The notes under the pieces: model-generated
What the model was told of the DNA's origin: nothing
The model's input: only the letters and a program-made list of their open reading frames with translations
Database searches by the model: none
Shown here: piece after piece, positions 16,520 to 26,342 of the stretch
Numbering within the stretch: position 1 is the first letter of the stretch
How the letters are laid out: each line of letters starts with the position of its first letter
Position numbers and translations under genes: made by a program
Source of the DNA: Halomonas sp. NO4
GTDB lineage: Bacteria; Pseudomonadota; Gammaproteobacteria; Pseudomonadales; Halomonadaceae
Length of the DNA stretch: 64,000 bases
Direction of reading: 5' to 3'
NCBI RefSeq assembly: GCF_010994375.1
Contig: NZ_WHMA01000004.1
Coordinates: 37,207 to 101,206 of the forward strand

Positions 16520-17896
16520 CTACTCAGCCGCATCCCACCCTGCCCTATCATCATTCCCCCCCTCCGTATCCTCCAGTTCGGCGTCGGCTTTTTCCTCAAC
16601 CGGGTCTCGCCGGTGCAGCTTGGGCGGCGGTGCCACCCAGGCTCTCAGACGCTGGCCTACCTGCTCATAGAAGTGCGGCACCGCCTTCTCCAGTTCCTCA
16701 ATGAATACCTTGTTGCCGGCGAAGCGGTGGGCGAGATCAGCCATATAGAAGACCTCGAAGGCACTGGGAACCACAGCAGTGACCGATGAATCCAGCACCG
16801 CGGCGTCTTCGAGGACCTTGGTCAGGGTCGCCTGGGTCTCCTCGGCACGGCCAGGACGAATCGCCTTGACGAACATGCCCTCGGGCTCTGCCTTGGGAAG
16901 CTGCCGCGCCAGCCAGTTGGCCCGTGCCGTGCTGCGCTTCTTGTCTTGAGGAGCCGTGAGACGCATCGAACAGACGATCGTACGCTTGGTGAGGTCGGCG
17001 GTGACTTCCAGATCTGCTGCGGCATCCGGTACTTCCAGGCAACAGCACAGCACCTTGTCCTTAGCCAGCACTTCGCAGTCGTCCTTGAGGCGCTTCACTG
17101 GATCGGTACGGTGGGCACGGGCCAGTTTTAGCTTGACGGGGCGCCCCAGCTTACGGCTCATAACCAGACAGAGGTCGCGCTGTTCCTGGTGCCAGCTGGA
17201 GACGGTGTTCTCCACCTCTTCGGTGCTCTTGCCCAGCACGGCACCGCTCTTCACCTTGCTCACCACCTCCTTCCACTCGCGGTTCATGCTGTCGAAACGG
17301 GAGATCCCGCTGGACTCGTGGCCGAGGTAACGCAGCACCTCCTCCAACAGGAACCGCTGATCGGGTGAGGTGATCTCGCCGGATTCCAGCAGCAGCGTCG
17401 CCTGAGTCACCACATACATCCAGGACCAGTGGAAAAGCTCGACACCCTTGAGCATGGTCTTCGGCACCTTCACCGGGTGGTGAGAGGGCATGGCCACGAA
17501 TTGATTAGTGATGGTGAGTACCGCATCTACCTTGTTCTTCTTGGCCTGCTGGAGATAGTGCTTGAGTTGCTCTTCGCCGATCTCGGCATTGCCGATCTTG
17601 GCTTCGACGAGCGCCAGCCAGCGTTTGCGCCCCGTTTCTAACACGATCAGTCCATCGGGACGGTCACTCTTGGCAGCACCGACATCGGCCTCCAATTCCA
17701 CCTCCGTCCAGGCCTCCAGAGAGGCGCGACTACCGACCCGCAGTCCCAGCGAACCCAGCATCAGCTGTCGAAACTCTTGTACACCACGCAAGGCGGCCAG
17801 CATGATCGAGGCCGCTCGCTGTTCCCGGTTGGTATCAGCCGTCACCGGAATAAGCCGTGCCACCTCGGCACGTTTCACGAAGTCGGGTCGTTCCAT
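16520..17896 (-). CDS. PD-(D/E)XK nuclease-like protein, unknown family
   Basis: This 458-residue protein shows a nuclease-like core in its N-terminal third. RPDG with D81, then EAK with E98 and K100, then Q110 in a following helix give the D-Xn-ExK-Q pattern of PD-(D/E)XK enzymes such as Holliday-junction and restriction nucleases. The C-terminal 300 residues are unfamiliar, with a charged acidic tail. There is no signal peptide or membrane segment. The start at 17896 overlaps the end of the channel gene by 22 bases, which suggests translational coupling. The stop lies at the edge of the guaA fragment. The nuclease call is inferred from the motif pattern, and substrate and role are unknown. 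Confidence 0.7.
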   Translation of the reverse strand: MERPDFVKRAEVARLIPVTADTNREQRAASIMLAALRGVQEFRQLMLGSLGLRVGSRASLEAWTEVELEADVGAAKSDRPDGLIVLETGRKRWLALVEAKIGNAEIGEEQLKHYLQQAKKNKVDAVLTITNQFVAMPSHHPVKVPKTMLKGVELFHWSWMYVVTQATLLLESGEITSPDQRFLLEEVLRYLGHESSGISRFDSMNREWKEVVSKVKSGAVLGKSTEEVENTVSSWHQEQRDLCLVMSRKLGRPVKLKLARAHRTDPVKRLKDDCEVLAKDKVLCCCLEVPDAAADLEVTADLTKRTIVCSMRLTAPQDKKRSTARANWLARQLPKAEPEGMFVKAIRPGRAEETQATLTKVLEDAAVLDSSVTAVVPSAFEVFYMADLAHRFAGNKVFIEELEKAVPHFYEQVGQRLRAWVAPPPKLHRRDPVEEKADAELEDTEGGNDDRAGWDAAE

Positions 17897-18660
17897 TCTC
17901 GCTCTCCTGATGTCTTGTGCTTGTTCTGGAAGGCGTCGCTGAAGGCAGCGGCCAGGATGCCGGTGGGCATGGCGATGATGCCGATGCCCGCCACGGCAGT
18001 GAGTCCGGCGAAGAACTTGCCCAGGGCGGTGATCGGGGTCACGTCCCCGTAGCCCACCGTGGTCAGGGTGGCGATGCTCCACCAGAGTGCCCGGGGCACG
18101 CTGCCGAAGGCCTCCGGCTGGTCGGCAGCCTCCACCACATAGAGGCAAGCTGAGGAGAACAGCAGCAGCAGACCCGCCACCCCGACGCTGAGCAGCAGCT
18201 CATGGACGCGCGTCTTCAGCGCTTCAGCCAGCGCCGACCAGGCTCGGCTGAAACGCCCCAGGCGCGAAAGGCGCAATATGCGAAGAATGCGCAGCAGCCG
18301 CAGCAGGAAGGCGTTGTTATGGGCAAGGAGGCCCAGGAAGAACGGGAGGATGGCAACCAGGTCGATCAGTGCCCAGATGGAGAAGACATAGAGGATACGG
18401 CCCCTGAGACCTCGGTAGCGCGGGTCTTCCCCCACTGCATAGAGGCGCAGCAGGTACTCGAGGACGAAGAGGGTGACGAAGACCACCTCGAGAGTAGTGA
18501 AGAGCCCTGGTGCCAGGCGACGCAGGGTCGGCTCTGTCTCGAGCACGGCGGCCAGCGAGGCCAGCAGGATCAGCACACAGATGAGCTGATTGAGCGGCGA
18601 CAGGCCTGGCCGCGGCCAGGCCTCCGGCGCCAACTGCCGATGGAGGGCCGCCCTATCCAT
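17875..18660 (-). CDS. Voltage-gated-type potassium channel (ion transporter)
   Basis: This 261-residue six-helix channel has the S4-type sensor RLLRILRILRLSRLGRFSR (residues 121-139) and the K+ selectivity filter TVGYGD at 201-206, followed by the inner pore helix. There is no large cytosolic ligand-binding domain. The ATG at 18660 has GGAG seven bases upstream, and a GTG at 18684 is a weaker alternative. It is the first gene of a two-gene operon with the nuclease-like gene and lies in the island beside guaA. It may regulate membrane potential, and in this context could also act as a toxic effector. That is inference. Confidence 0.88.
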   Translation of the reverse strand: MDRAALHRQLAPEAWPRPGLSPLNQLICVLILLASLAAVLETEPTLRRLAPGLFTTLEVVFVTLFVLEYLLRLYAVGEDPRYRGLRGRILYVFSIWALIDLVAILPFFLGLLAHNNAFLLRLLRILRILRLSRLGRFSRAWSALAEALKTRVHELLLSVGVAGLLLLFSSACLYVVEAADQPEAFGSVPRALWWSIATLTTVGYGDVTPITALGKFFAGLTAVAGIGIIAMPTGILAAAFSDAFQNKHKTSGEREWNDPTS

Positions 18661-18829
18661 GCCCCCGCTCCGTCCAATGCTCACTCGAACCGGTTACCGC
18701 CCTGCCCGGCATGGTGTGATGGCCCTTCATGCCACCTCCCTTCGACAGTCCCTGTGTTCCTTACCACTCGTTATTGGCGCCCGTTTCAGCGGCCTTAGCC
18801 TCAGTACACCGGACCCTGTGATGGATTGC

Positions 18830-18860
18830 AAAAAAAGGGGCCTACCCATTGGTAGGCCCC
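18830..18860 (-). terminator. Rho-independent terminator of guaA
   Basis: On the minus strand a perfect 10-base-pair stem (GGGGCCTACC and GGTAGGCCCC, four-base loop) is followed by seven T residues, about 35 bases after the guaA stop. Confidence 0.92.
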
Positions 18861-18893
18861 TTGACTGAGAACAGTGTCAGTCTGAACTCACTC

Positions 18894-20471
18894 TCACTCC
18901 CACTCGATCGTCGCGGGCGGCTTGCTGCTCACGTCGTAGGTCACGCGCGAGACGCCTTCCAGCTCGTTGATGATGCGGTTGGAGACGGTCTCCAGCAGCT
19001 CATAGGGCAGGTGCGCCCAGCGGGCGGTCATGAAGTCGATGGTCTCGACGGCGCGCAGGGCGATGACCCATTCGTAGCGGCGGCCGTCGCCGACCACACC
19101 GACCGATTTCACCGGCAGGAAGACGGCGAAGGCCTGGCTGGTCTTGTGGTACCAGTCGGCCTTGTGCAGCTCCTCGATGAAGATGGCGTCGGCCTCGCGC
19201 AGGATGTCGGCGTACTCCTTTTTGACTTCGCCGAGGATGCGCACGCCGAGGCCCGGCCCCGGGAAGGGGTGCCGGTAGACCATGTCGTAGGGCAGGCCGA
19301 GCTCGAGGCCGAGCTTGCGCACCTCGTCCTTGAACAGCTCGCGCAGCGGCTCGACGAGCTTGAGCTTCATGGTCTCGGGCAGGCCGCCGACGTTGTGGTG
19401 CGACTTGATGACGTGGGCCTTGCCGGTCTTGCTGGCGGCGGATTCGATCACGTCGGGGTAGATGGTGCCCTGGGCGAGGAAGTCGACGCCCTCGATCTTG
19501 GCGGCTTCGTCGTCGAAGACGTCGATGAAGGTGTTGCCGATGATCTTGCGCTTCTCCTCGGGGTCGGCGATGCCTTCCAGGCGCGACAGGAACTGCTCCT
19601 CAGCGTCGACCCGGATCACCCGCACGCCCATGTGGCGGGCGAAGGTCTCCATCACCTGCTTGCCTTCGTCCTTGCGCAGCAAGCCGTTGTCGACGAACAC
19701 GCAGGTGAGCTGGTCGCCGATGGCCTTGTGCAGCAGCGCCGCCACCACCGAGGAATCCACGCCGCCGGAGAGGCCGAGCAGCACGTGACGGTCACCCACC
19801 TGCTCGCGCACGCGCTCGATCTGGTCCTCGATGATCTGCGCCGGGGTCCACCAGCGCTCGGCCTGGCAGATGCCGAGTACGAAGTGCTCGAGAATGCGCT
19901 GTCCCTGGCGGGTGTGGGTCACCTCGGGGTGGAACTGCACCCCGTAGAAGCGCTTCTCCTCCCAGGCCATGGCGGCGATTGGGCAGCTCGGGGTGGAGGC
20001 GGTGACGGTGAACTCCGCCGGCACCCGGGCGACCTTGTCGCCGTGGCTCATCCAGACGTCGAGCAGCGCCTTGTCGGTCTCGAAGTCGACGTGGTCCTTG
20101 ATGTCGCGGAACAGCGCCGTCTCGGCGTCCACGCGCACCTGGGCGTAGCCGAACTCGCGCTGCCGGGAGCCCTCCACGGCGCCGCCGAGCTGCTCGGCCA
20201 TGGTCTGCATGCCGTAGCAGATACCCAGCACCGGCAGGCCCATCTCGAACACGCTCTGCGGGGCACGCGGCGAGTCGAGTTCGGTGACGGATTCCGGCCC
20301 GCCGGCGAGGATGATGCCGTTGGGGTTGTACTCGCTAATCTCGGCCTCGGTGATGTCGAAGGCGCGAACCTCGGAGTAGACGCCGATCTCGCGCACCCGG
20401 CGGGCGATCAGCTGGGTGTACTGCGAGCCGAAGTCGAGGATCAGGATCTTGTGGGCGTGAATATCGGTCAT
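18894..20471 (-). CDS. guaA: GMP synthase (glutamine-hydrolysing)
   Basis: This 525-residue enzyme converts XMP to GMP using glutamine and ATP. The N-terminal class I glutamine amidotransferase domain has the nucleophile C85 in LGICYGMQ and the later catalytic H/E pair. The ATP pyrophosphatase domain carries the P-loop LSGGVDSS, and the dimerisation domain ends with the conserved [16 protein letters not shown]. Length matches the family. It lies 95 bases downstream of guaB, forming the usual guaBA operon, and has its own strong terminator. Its 3' end is duplicated at 16316. Confidence 0.97.
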   Translation of the reverse strand: MTDIHAHKILILDFGSQYTQLIARRVREIGVYSEVRAFDITEAEISEYNPNGIILAGGPESVTELDSPRAPQSVFEMGLPVLGICYGMQTMAEQLGGAVEGSRQREFGYAQVRVDAETALFRDIKDHVDFETDKALLDVWMSHGDKVARVPAEFTVTASTPSCPIAAMAWEEKRFYGVQFHPEVTHTRQGQRILEHFVLGICQAERWWTPAQIIEDQIERVREQVGDRHVLLGLSGGVDSSVVAALLHKAIGDQLTCVFVDNGLLRKDEGKQVMETFARHMGVRVIRVDAEEQFLSRLEGIADPEEKRKIIGNTFIDVFDDEAAKIEGVDFLAQGTIYPDVIESAASKTGKAHVIKSHHNVGGLPETMKLKLVEPLRELFKDEVRKLGLELGLPYDMVYRHPFPGPGLGVRILGEVKKEYADILREADAIFIEELHKADWYHKTSQAFAVFLPVKSVGVVGDGRRYEWVIALRAVETIDFMTARWAHLPYELLETVSNRIINELEGVSRVTYDVSSKPPATIEWE

Positions 20472-20511
20472 CGGGCCTTTCCTTTGAGAGGCGAACGGGC
20501 CGAAAACGCGA

Positions 20512-20563
20512 AAGCTGGAAGCGGCGCGGCCACTTCCAGCTTCAAGCTTCCGGCTTCAAGCTT
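20512..20563. repeat. Palindromic extragenic element between guaB and guaA
   Basis: AAGCTGGAAG (20512-20521) pairs with CTTCCAGCTT (20533-20542), and a CTTCAAGCTT motif follows twice. It resembles the REP-like elements found between genes in related genomes and could affect guaB/guaA message balance. Confidence 0.6.
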
Positions 20564-20566
20564 GGG

Positions 20567-22119
<1,553 letters not shown>

Positions 22120-22283
22120 GGACCGAAGGGGTCGTCAAGCGTCACGCCGCTTACATCAGGAAACTGGACTGGATTCCCGCTGTCGCATGCTGTGCCGGGG
22201 CGATTGCGCTCCGTGCCCCACACCGGACTCACACTTGCCGGAATGACACTCTCCGGACCCGCACTCACTGGAGGAGTACCGAC

Positions 22284-22850
22284 ATGCACAACCGTAGCCC
22301 ACGTCAGCTTCTGACCCTCACCGTTGCCGCCCTCGCCGGCGGCTTCGCCTTGGGCACGGCTGCCCAGACCACCGACCAGCCCCAGGGGATCTACTCGGCC
22401 GACGACATCCTCGACGCCGAGGTCTACCTCAGCGAGAACCCCGACCAGGAAGTCGGCGAGGTGGAAGACATCCTCTTCAACGAGGCCATGCAGGTCACCG
22501 CCCTGGTGATCGAGAGCGGCAGCGTGCTGGGCCTGGGCGGCCGCGAGATCATCGTCGAGGCGGGTCAGTTCAGTCTGCTCACCGAGACGCAGGACGACGA
22601 CGACGTCGAACACCGCGTGATGCTCGACGCCACCGCCGCGGAGCTCGAGAACTACCCGGTCTTCAGCGACGCCTGGTGGCAGCAGGCGCGGCTGCAGGCC
22701 CGCGATGCCTGGGAGCAGACCCAGGAAGGCGCCCAGAGCGCCTGGCAGCAGACCCAGGAGGGCGCCGAGCGTGCCTGGGAGACCACCCAGGAGAACGCCC
22801 AGCGCGCCTGGGAAGCGGCGCGCGACACGCTGTCCGACGGCAACAACTGA
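22284..22850 (+). CDS. Exported PRC-barrel protein with C-terminal 11-residue repeats
   Basis: This 188-residue protein has a signal peptide (cleavage near AAQ at about residue 28) and a PRC-barrel-like domain (about 33-115: YSADDILDAEVYL, VGEVEDILFNEAMQVTALVIE). The C-terminus has three close 11-residue repeats of the form AWxxTQExAxx (residues 142-174) and a degenerate fourth. They would form an amphipathic helix like apolipoprotein or LEA repeats. It is likely periplasmic and stress related. The start has a GGAGGAG site. Its function is unknown, though similar exported PRC proteins are common in halophilic gammaproteobacteria. Confidence 0.82.
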   Translation: MHNRSPRQLLTLTVAALAGGFALGTAAQTTDQPQGIYSADDILDAEVYLSENPDQEVGEVEDILFNEAMQVTALVIESGSVLGLGGREIIVEAGQFSLLTETQDDDDVEHRVMLDATAAELENYPVFSDAWWQQARLQARDAWEQTQEGAQSAWQQTQEGAERAWETTQENAQRAWEAARDTLSDGNN

Positions 22851-22866
22851 TTCCCGCCCCAGCGCA

Positions 22867-22899
22867 TGACGCCGCCACGCCCCTCGCGCGGCGGCGTCA
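22867..22899. terminator. Hairpin after the PRC-barrel gene
   Basis: TGACGCCGCC (22867-22876) pairs with GGCGGCGTCA (22890-22899), a 10-base-pair stem just before xseA. There is no T-run. Confidence 0.5.
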
Positions 22900-22950
22900 C
22901 GGGCGCCCCGGCATGGTAGGCTGTGGCGACGCCTGCGAGGAGCCCAGCCC

Positions 22951-24291
22951 ATGCCCGCTTCCCCCGAAACCCTCTCCGTCAGCGACGTCAACCGCCGCGC
23001 CCGTCAGGCGCTGGAGCGCGACTTCGACGAGCTGTGGGTGGAGGGCGAACTCTCCGGCGTGTCGCGGCCGCGTTCGGGGCACGTCTACTTCACCCTCAAG
23101 GACGACCGCGCCCAGCTGCGCTGCGCGCTGTTTCGCAACCGCGCGCGCTTCGTCGCCGCGCCGCTGCGCGACGGCGATCTGGTGCGGGTGCGCGGGCGGC
23201 TGTCGATCTTCGAGCCGCGCGGCGACTACCAGCTCATCGCCGAGGCAGTGCAGGCCGCCGGGGAAGGCGAGCTGCTGGTTGCCTTCGAGCGGCTCAAGGC
23301 CAAGCTCGGCGGTGAGGGCGTGTTCGCCAATGCGCGACCCCTGCCCTACCCGCCACGCCGCCTGCTGGTGCTCAGCTCGCCCACCGGGGCGGCGATCCGC
23401 GATGTCCTGGCGGTGCTTGCCGCGCGCTGGCCGCTCACCGAGGTGACGCTGATCCCGGTGCCGGTGCAGGGACGAGAGGCGGCGCCGGCGATCATCGCCG
23501 CCCTGGGCCTGGTGAATCGCCAGTCGGCCCTCGACCCGGAGCGCGACGCCATCCTGGTGACCCGCGGCGGCGGCAGCCTGGAGGACCTGTGGGCCTTCAA
23601 TGACGAGCACCTGGCCAGGGCGATCTTCCACTCGCGGCTGCCGGTGATGTCGGCGGTGGGTCACGAGGTGGACGTGACGCTGGCCGACTTCGCCGCCGAC
23701 GCACGCGCCCCCACCCCTTCGGCCGCCGCCGAGCAGCTGGTGCCCGACCGTCGCGACCTGACGCACCGCCTGGCGGTGCTGGAAGGGCGCCTCGCCCGCG
23801 CCGCCCAGGGCCGACTGGAGCGCGAGGGGCAGCGCCTCGACCACCTGCGGGCCCGGCTGCGCCACCCCGGCGAAGGGCTCAGGCGCCAGCGCCACACCCT
23901 GGCCAGCCTGGAAGCCCGCCTGGCCGGGGCCATGGCGCGCCGGCTGGACAGCGAGCGCGGCCATCTCGACCACCTGCGCCGCCGCCTGGCTGCCCACCCA
24001 CCCGAGCGTGAGGTGGCCGAGGCCAGCACCCGCCTGGCACGCGCCCGCACTCGGCTCGAGCAGGCCATGACGCAGCGCCTGGCGATCAGCCGCGAGCGCC
24101 TGGGCGCCCTGGCCCGCGAGCTGCAGGCGGTCAGCCCCCTGGCCGTGCTGGGCCGCGGCTACGCGATCCTCACCGACGAGCGCGGCCAGGCGATCCGCCG
24201 CGCCACCGACACCCGGCCCGGCCAGCCGCTCACCGCGCGGCTCGGCGAGGGACGGCTGACGGTGGCGGTGAAGCGGCGGTGGCGCCGTTGA
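22951..24291 (+). CDS. xseA: Exodeoxyribonuclease VII large subunit
   Basis: This 446-residue subunit forms, with XseB, the enzyme that degrades single-stranded DNA in repair. It has an N-terminal OB-fold (about 20-105, with GHVYFTLKDDRAQLRCALF) and the catalytic domain with LLVLSSPTGAAIRDVLAVL and VTRGGGSLEDLWAFND. A long coiled-coil region follows, and the C-terminus has the family GRGYAIL segment. The start MPASPETLSVSDVNR is supported by GAGGAG upstream. The small subunit gene is not nearby. Confidence 0.96.
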   Translation: MPASPETLSVSDVNRRARQALERDFDELWVEGELSGVSRPRSGHVYFTLKDDRAQLRCALFRNRARFVAAPLRDGDLVRVRGRLSIFEPRGDYQLIAEAVQAAGEGELLVAFERLKAKLGGEGVFANARPLPYPPRRLLVLSSPTGAAIRDVLAVLAARWPLTEVTLIPVPVQGREAAPAIIAALGLVNRQSALDPERDAILVTRGGGSLEDLWAFNDEHLARAIFHSRLPVMSAVGHEVDVTLADFAADARAPTPSAAAEQLVPDRRDLTHRLAVLEGRLARAAQGRLEREGQRLDHLRARLRHPGEGLRRQRHTLASLEARLAGAMARRLDSERGHLDHLRRRLAAHPPEREVAEASTRLARARTRLEQAMTQRLAISRERLGALARELQAVSPLAVLGRGYAILTDERGQAIRRATDTRPGQPLTARLGEGRLTVAVKRRWRR

Positions 24292-24316
24292 GCCACAACC
24301 CGAACCCTGCCGACGC

Positions 24317-25762
24317 TCAGCCGCTCGCCTGACCACCCGGCTTGAAGGCGCTGGGCTCGAGGTCGTGGCGGGCCAGCAGCTTGTAGAAGTCGGTGCGGTT
24401 GCGCCCGGCAATGCGCGCGGCCTGGGTGACGTTGCCCTCGGTGATCTTGAGCACCTTGATCAGGTAGCTGCGCTCGAAGCCGGCGCGGGCGTCGCTGAAG
24501 GTGGGCAGCGCGCTCTCCTCGGCGGCCAACGCCTGGGCCACCAGCGCCTCGGGGATCATCGGCGAGGTGGTCAGCGCCACGCACTGCTCCACCACGTTGA
24601 CCAGCTGGCGCACGTTGCCCGGCCAGGCGCTGGTGGCGAGCAGGTTGAGCGCCTCCGGCGAGAAGCCCTTGACGAAGGGCTTGTGGCGGCTCGCCGCCTG
24701 GGTCACCAGGTGGCGGGCGAGCAGCGGCACGTCCTCGGCACGCTCCTTGAGCGGCGGCAGCTTGAGGTTGACCACGTTGAGGCGATAGAAGAGGTCCTCG
24801 CGGAACTCGCCCTGGTGCATCGCCTGGCCGAGGTCGCGGTGAGTCGCCGAGAGAATGCGCACGTTGACCGGCACCGTGGTCGTGGAGCCGAGCGGGCGGA
24901 TCTGGCGCTCCTGTAGGGCGCGCAGCAGCTTCACCTGCAGCGGCAGCGGCATGTCGCCGATCTCGTCGAGGAAGAGGGTGCCGCCGTCGGCGGCCTGGAA
25001 GAGGCCGCGGTGCTCGCTCACCGCGCCGGTGAAGGCACCCTTGGCGTGGCCGAACAGCTCGCTCTCGAGCAGTTGCTCGGGCAGCGCCCCGCAGTTGATG
25101 GCCACGAACGGCTTGTCGGCGCGCGGGCTGGCCTGGTGGATCGCACGCGCCAGCAGCTCCTTGCCCGACCCGGAGGGGCCGGTGACCAGCACGCTGACGT
25201 CGGAGGCCGCCACCATGCGCGCCTGCTCCAGCACCCGCTCCATCTCGGGACTGCGGGTGATGATGTCGGCGCGCCAGGCGATGTCGCCCTCGCTACTGCC
25301 CGGGGCATGGGCCAGGGCGTCATCGATGGCGGCGAACAGCTCGTCGCGGTCCACCGGCTTGGTCAGAAAGCCGAACACCCCCTGCTGGGTGGCACTCACG
25401 GCATCGGGGATCGAGCCGTGGGCGGTGAGGATGATCACCGGCAGGCCCGGCACCTCGCGCTGGATTGCCTGGAACAGTGCCAGGCCGTCCATCTCGTCCA
25501 TGCGCAGGTCGGAGAGCACCAAGTCGGGGCGCTCGGCCTCCAGGCAGCGCAGCGCCTCCGCCCCGCTCTCGGCAGTGGTCACCCGGAAGCCGCGGCTTTC
25601 CAGGCGCATGCCCAGCAGGCGCAGCAGGCTGACGTCGTCGTCGACCAACAGGATATGCGCCTGGGCGAGTCGCGCCGGTCCGGTCGGTTGCGCCCCGGCA
25701 GCGGGGGCCATGCTCGTGCGGGAGCCCGGTTGGCGACTGTCATGCGGTCGTGCCGCTTCCAT
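24317..25762 (-). CDS. glrR: Sigma54-dependent response regulator GlrR (QseF)
   Basis: This NtrC-type regulator of about 481 residues has a receiver domain with phospho-acceptor D85 (LVLSDLRMD), an AAA+ domain with Walker A GPSGSGKE and the sigma54-contacting GAFTGA motif, and a Fis-type C-terminal HTH ([20 protein letters not shown]). Gene order glrK-qseG-glrR on the minus strand is that of enterobacterial glrK-qseG-glrR, where the system activates sigma54-dependent small-RNA genes. A GTG at 25765 and the ATG at 25762 are equivalent start choices. A stretch of about 35 N-terminal residues precedes the receiver domain. Confidence 0.93.
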   Translation of the reverse strand: MEAARPHDSRQPGSRTSMAPAAGAQPTGPARLAQAHILLVDDDVSLLRLLGMRLESRGFRVTTAESGAEALRCLEAERPDLVLSDLRMDEMDGLALFQAIQREVPGLPVIILTAHGSIPDAVSATQQGVFGFLTKPVDRDELFAAIDDALAHAPGSSEGDIAWRADIITRSPEMERVLEQARMVAASDVSVLVTGPSGSGKELLARAIHQASPRADKPFVAINCGALPEQLLESELFGHAKGAFTGAVSEHRGLFQAADGGTLFLDEIGDMPLPLQVKLLRALQERQIRPLGSTTTVPVNVRILSATHRDLGQAMHQGEFREDLFYRLNVVNLKLPPLKERAEDVPLLARHLVTQAASRHKPFVKGFSPEALNLLATSAWPGNVRQLVNVVEQCVALTTSPMIPEALVAQALAAEESALPTFSDARAGFERSYLIKVLKITEGNVTQAARIAGRNRTDFYKLLARHDLEPSAFKPGGQASG

Positions 25763-25783
25763 CACGTCGTCTCTCCCTGTCGC

Positions 25784-26326
25784 TCAGGGCGACTGCTGTC
25801 TCAGGTTGATGTTCTGCTCGATATCGGTCAGCGCCTCGAGCTTCTCGGCCAGTTCGACATTCGCGGCTTCGAGGGCCGCCAGCTCCTCGCGGGTGCTGGC
25901 GAGCCGTCGCGCCATGGCGCGACGGCCTTCCAGCTCGTTGAGCCAGTAGCGCAGCAGCGGCTGCAGGTCGGCGGGGGCGGCATGCAGGTCGGCCTTGTAG
26001 AGCTCGGAGGCGCGGTCCCACTCGCGCTCGCTGCCCCACGCCAGCGTCACGGCGCGAGCCAGGCGCTGCGCCTTGGCCTCGCCCTCCAGACGCGCGAGCA
26101 TGGCGTCGCGCCACTCCCGATCACCGCGCTGGGAGGCGAGGCCGAAGCCGATCCAGTCGGGCAGCAGGCAGGCCTCGTCCTCGAAGTCCGGCACCTCGGC
26201 ATAACAGGCGACGGCAACGTCTGGCGTTTGGGTTTCGGCCCCGCCGAGGGGCTGCTCGGGAATCCACTGGCAACCGGCGAGCCACAGTGTCACCGCGCCA
26301 GCACCGAGAGAGCGAAACAGGCTCAT
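25784..26326 (-). CDS. qseG: QseG-like lipoprotein
   Basis: This 180-residue protein has a signal peptide with the lipobox LAGC (lipidated Cys19 or so) and a helical, coiled C-terminal half (residues about 135-178, LASTREELAALEAANVELAEKLEAL). It sits between glrK and glrR, with 16 and 21 base gaps, exactly like qseG in Enterobacterales. There QseG is an outer-membrane lipoprotein that interacts with the kinase GlrK. Sequence conservation of QseG is low, so the name rests on position, size and lipobox. Confidence 0.75.
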   Translation of the reverse strand: MSLFRSLGAGAVTLWLAGCQWIPEQPLGGAETQTPDVAVACYAEVPDFEDEACLLPDWIGFGLASQRGDREWRDAMLARLEGEAKAQRLARAVTLAWGSEREWDRASELYKADLHAAPADLQPLLRYWLNELEGRRAMARRLASTREELAALEAANVELAEKLEALTDIEQNINLRQQSP

Positions 26327-26342
26327 GGATCGAGGCTCATGG

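Larger units (their letters stand above)
16316..18893. mobile_element. Small genomic island at the guaA 3' end
   Basis: The segment is bounded by the displaced guaA 3' fragment on the left and the intact guaA terminus on the right, which form a direct repeat of about 150-200 bases. The interior has lower GC than its neighbours: sample lines are 57-60 percent, against clearly higher values in surrounding genes. It contains only a K+ channel gene and a nuclease-like gene. No integrase or transposase is present, so it is either a remnant or was moved by recombination between guaA copies. The 3' end of guaA is a known integration site for islands in other bacteria. Confidence 0.6.
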
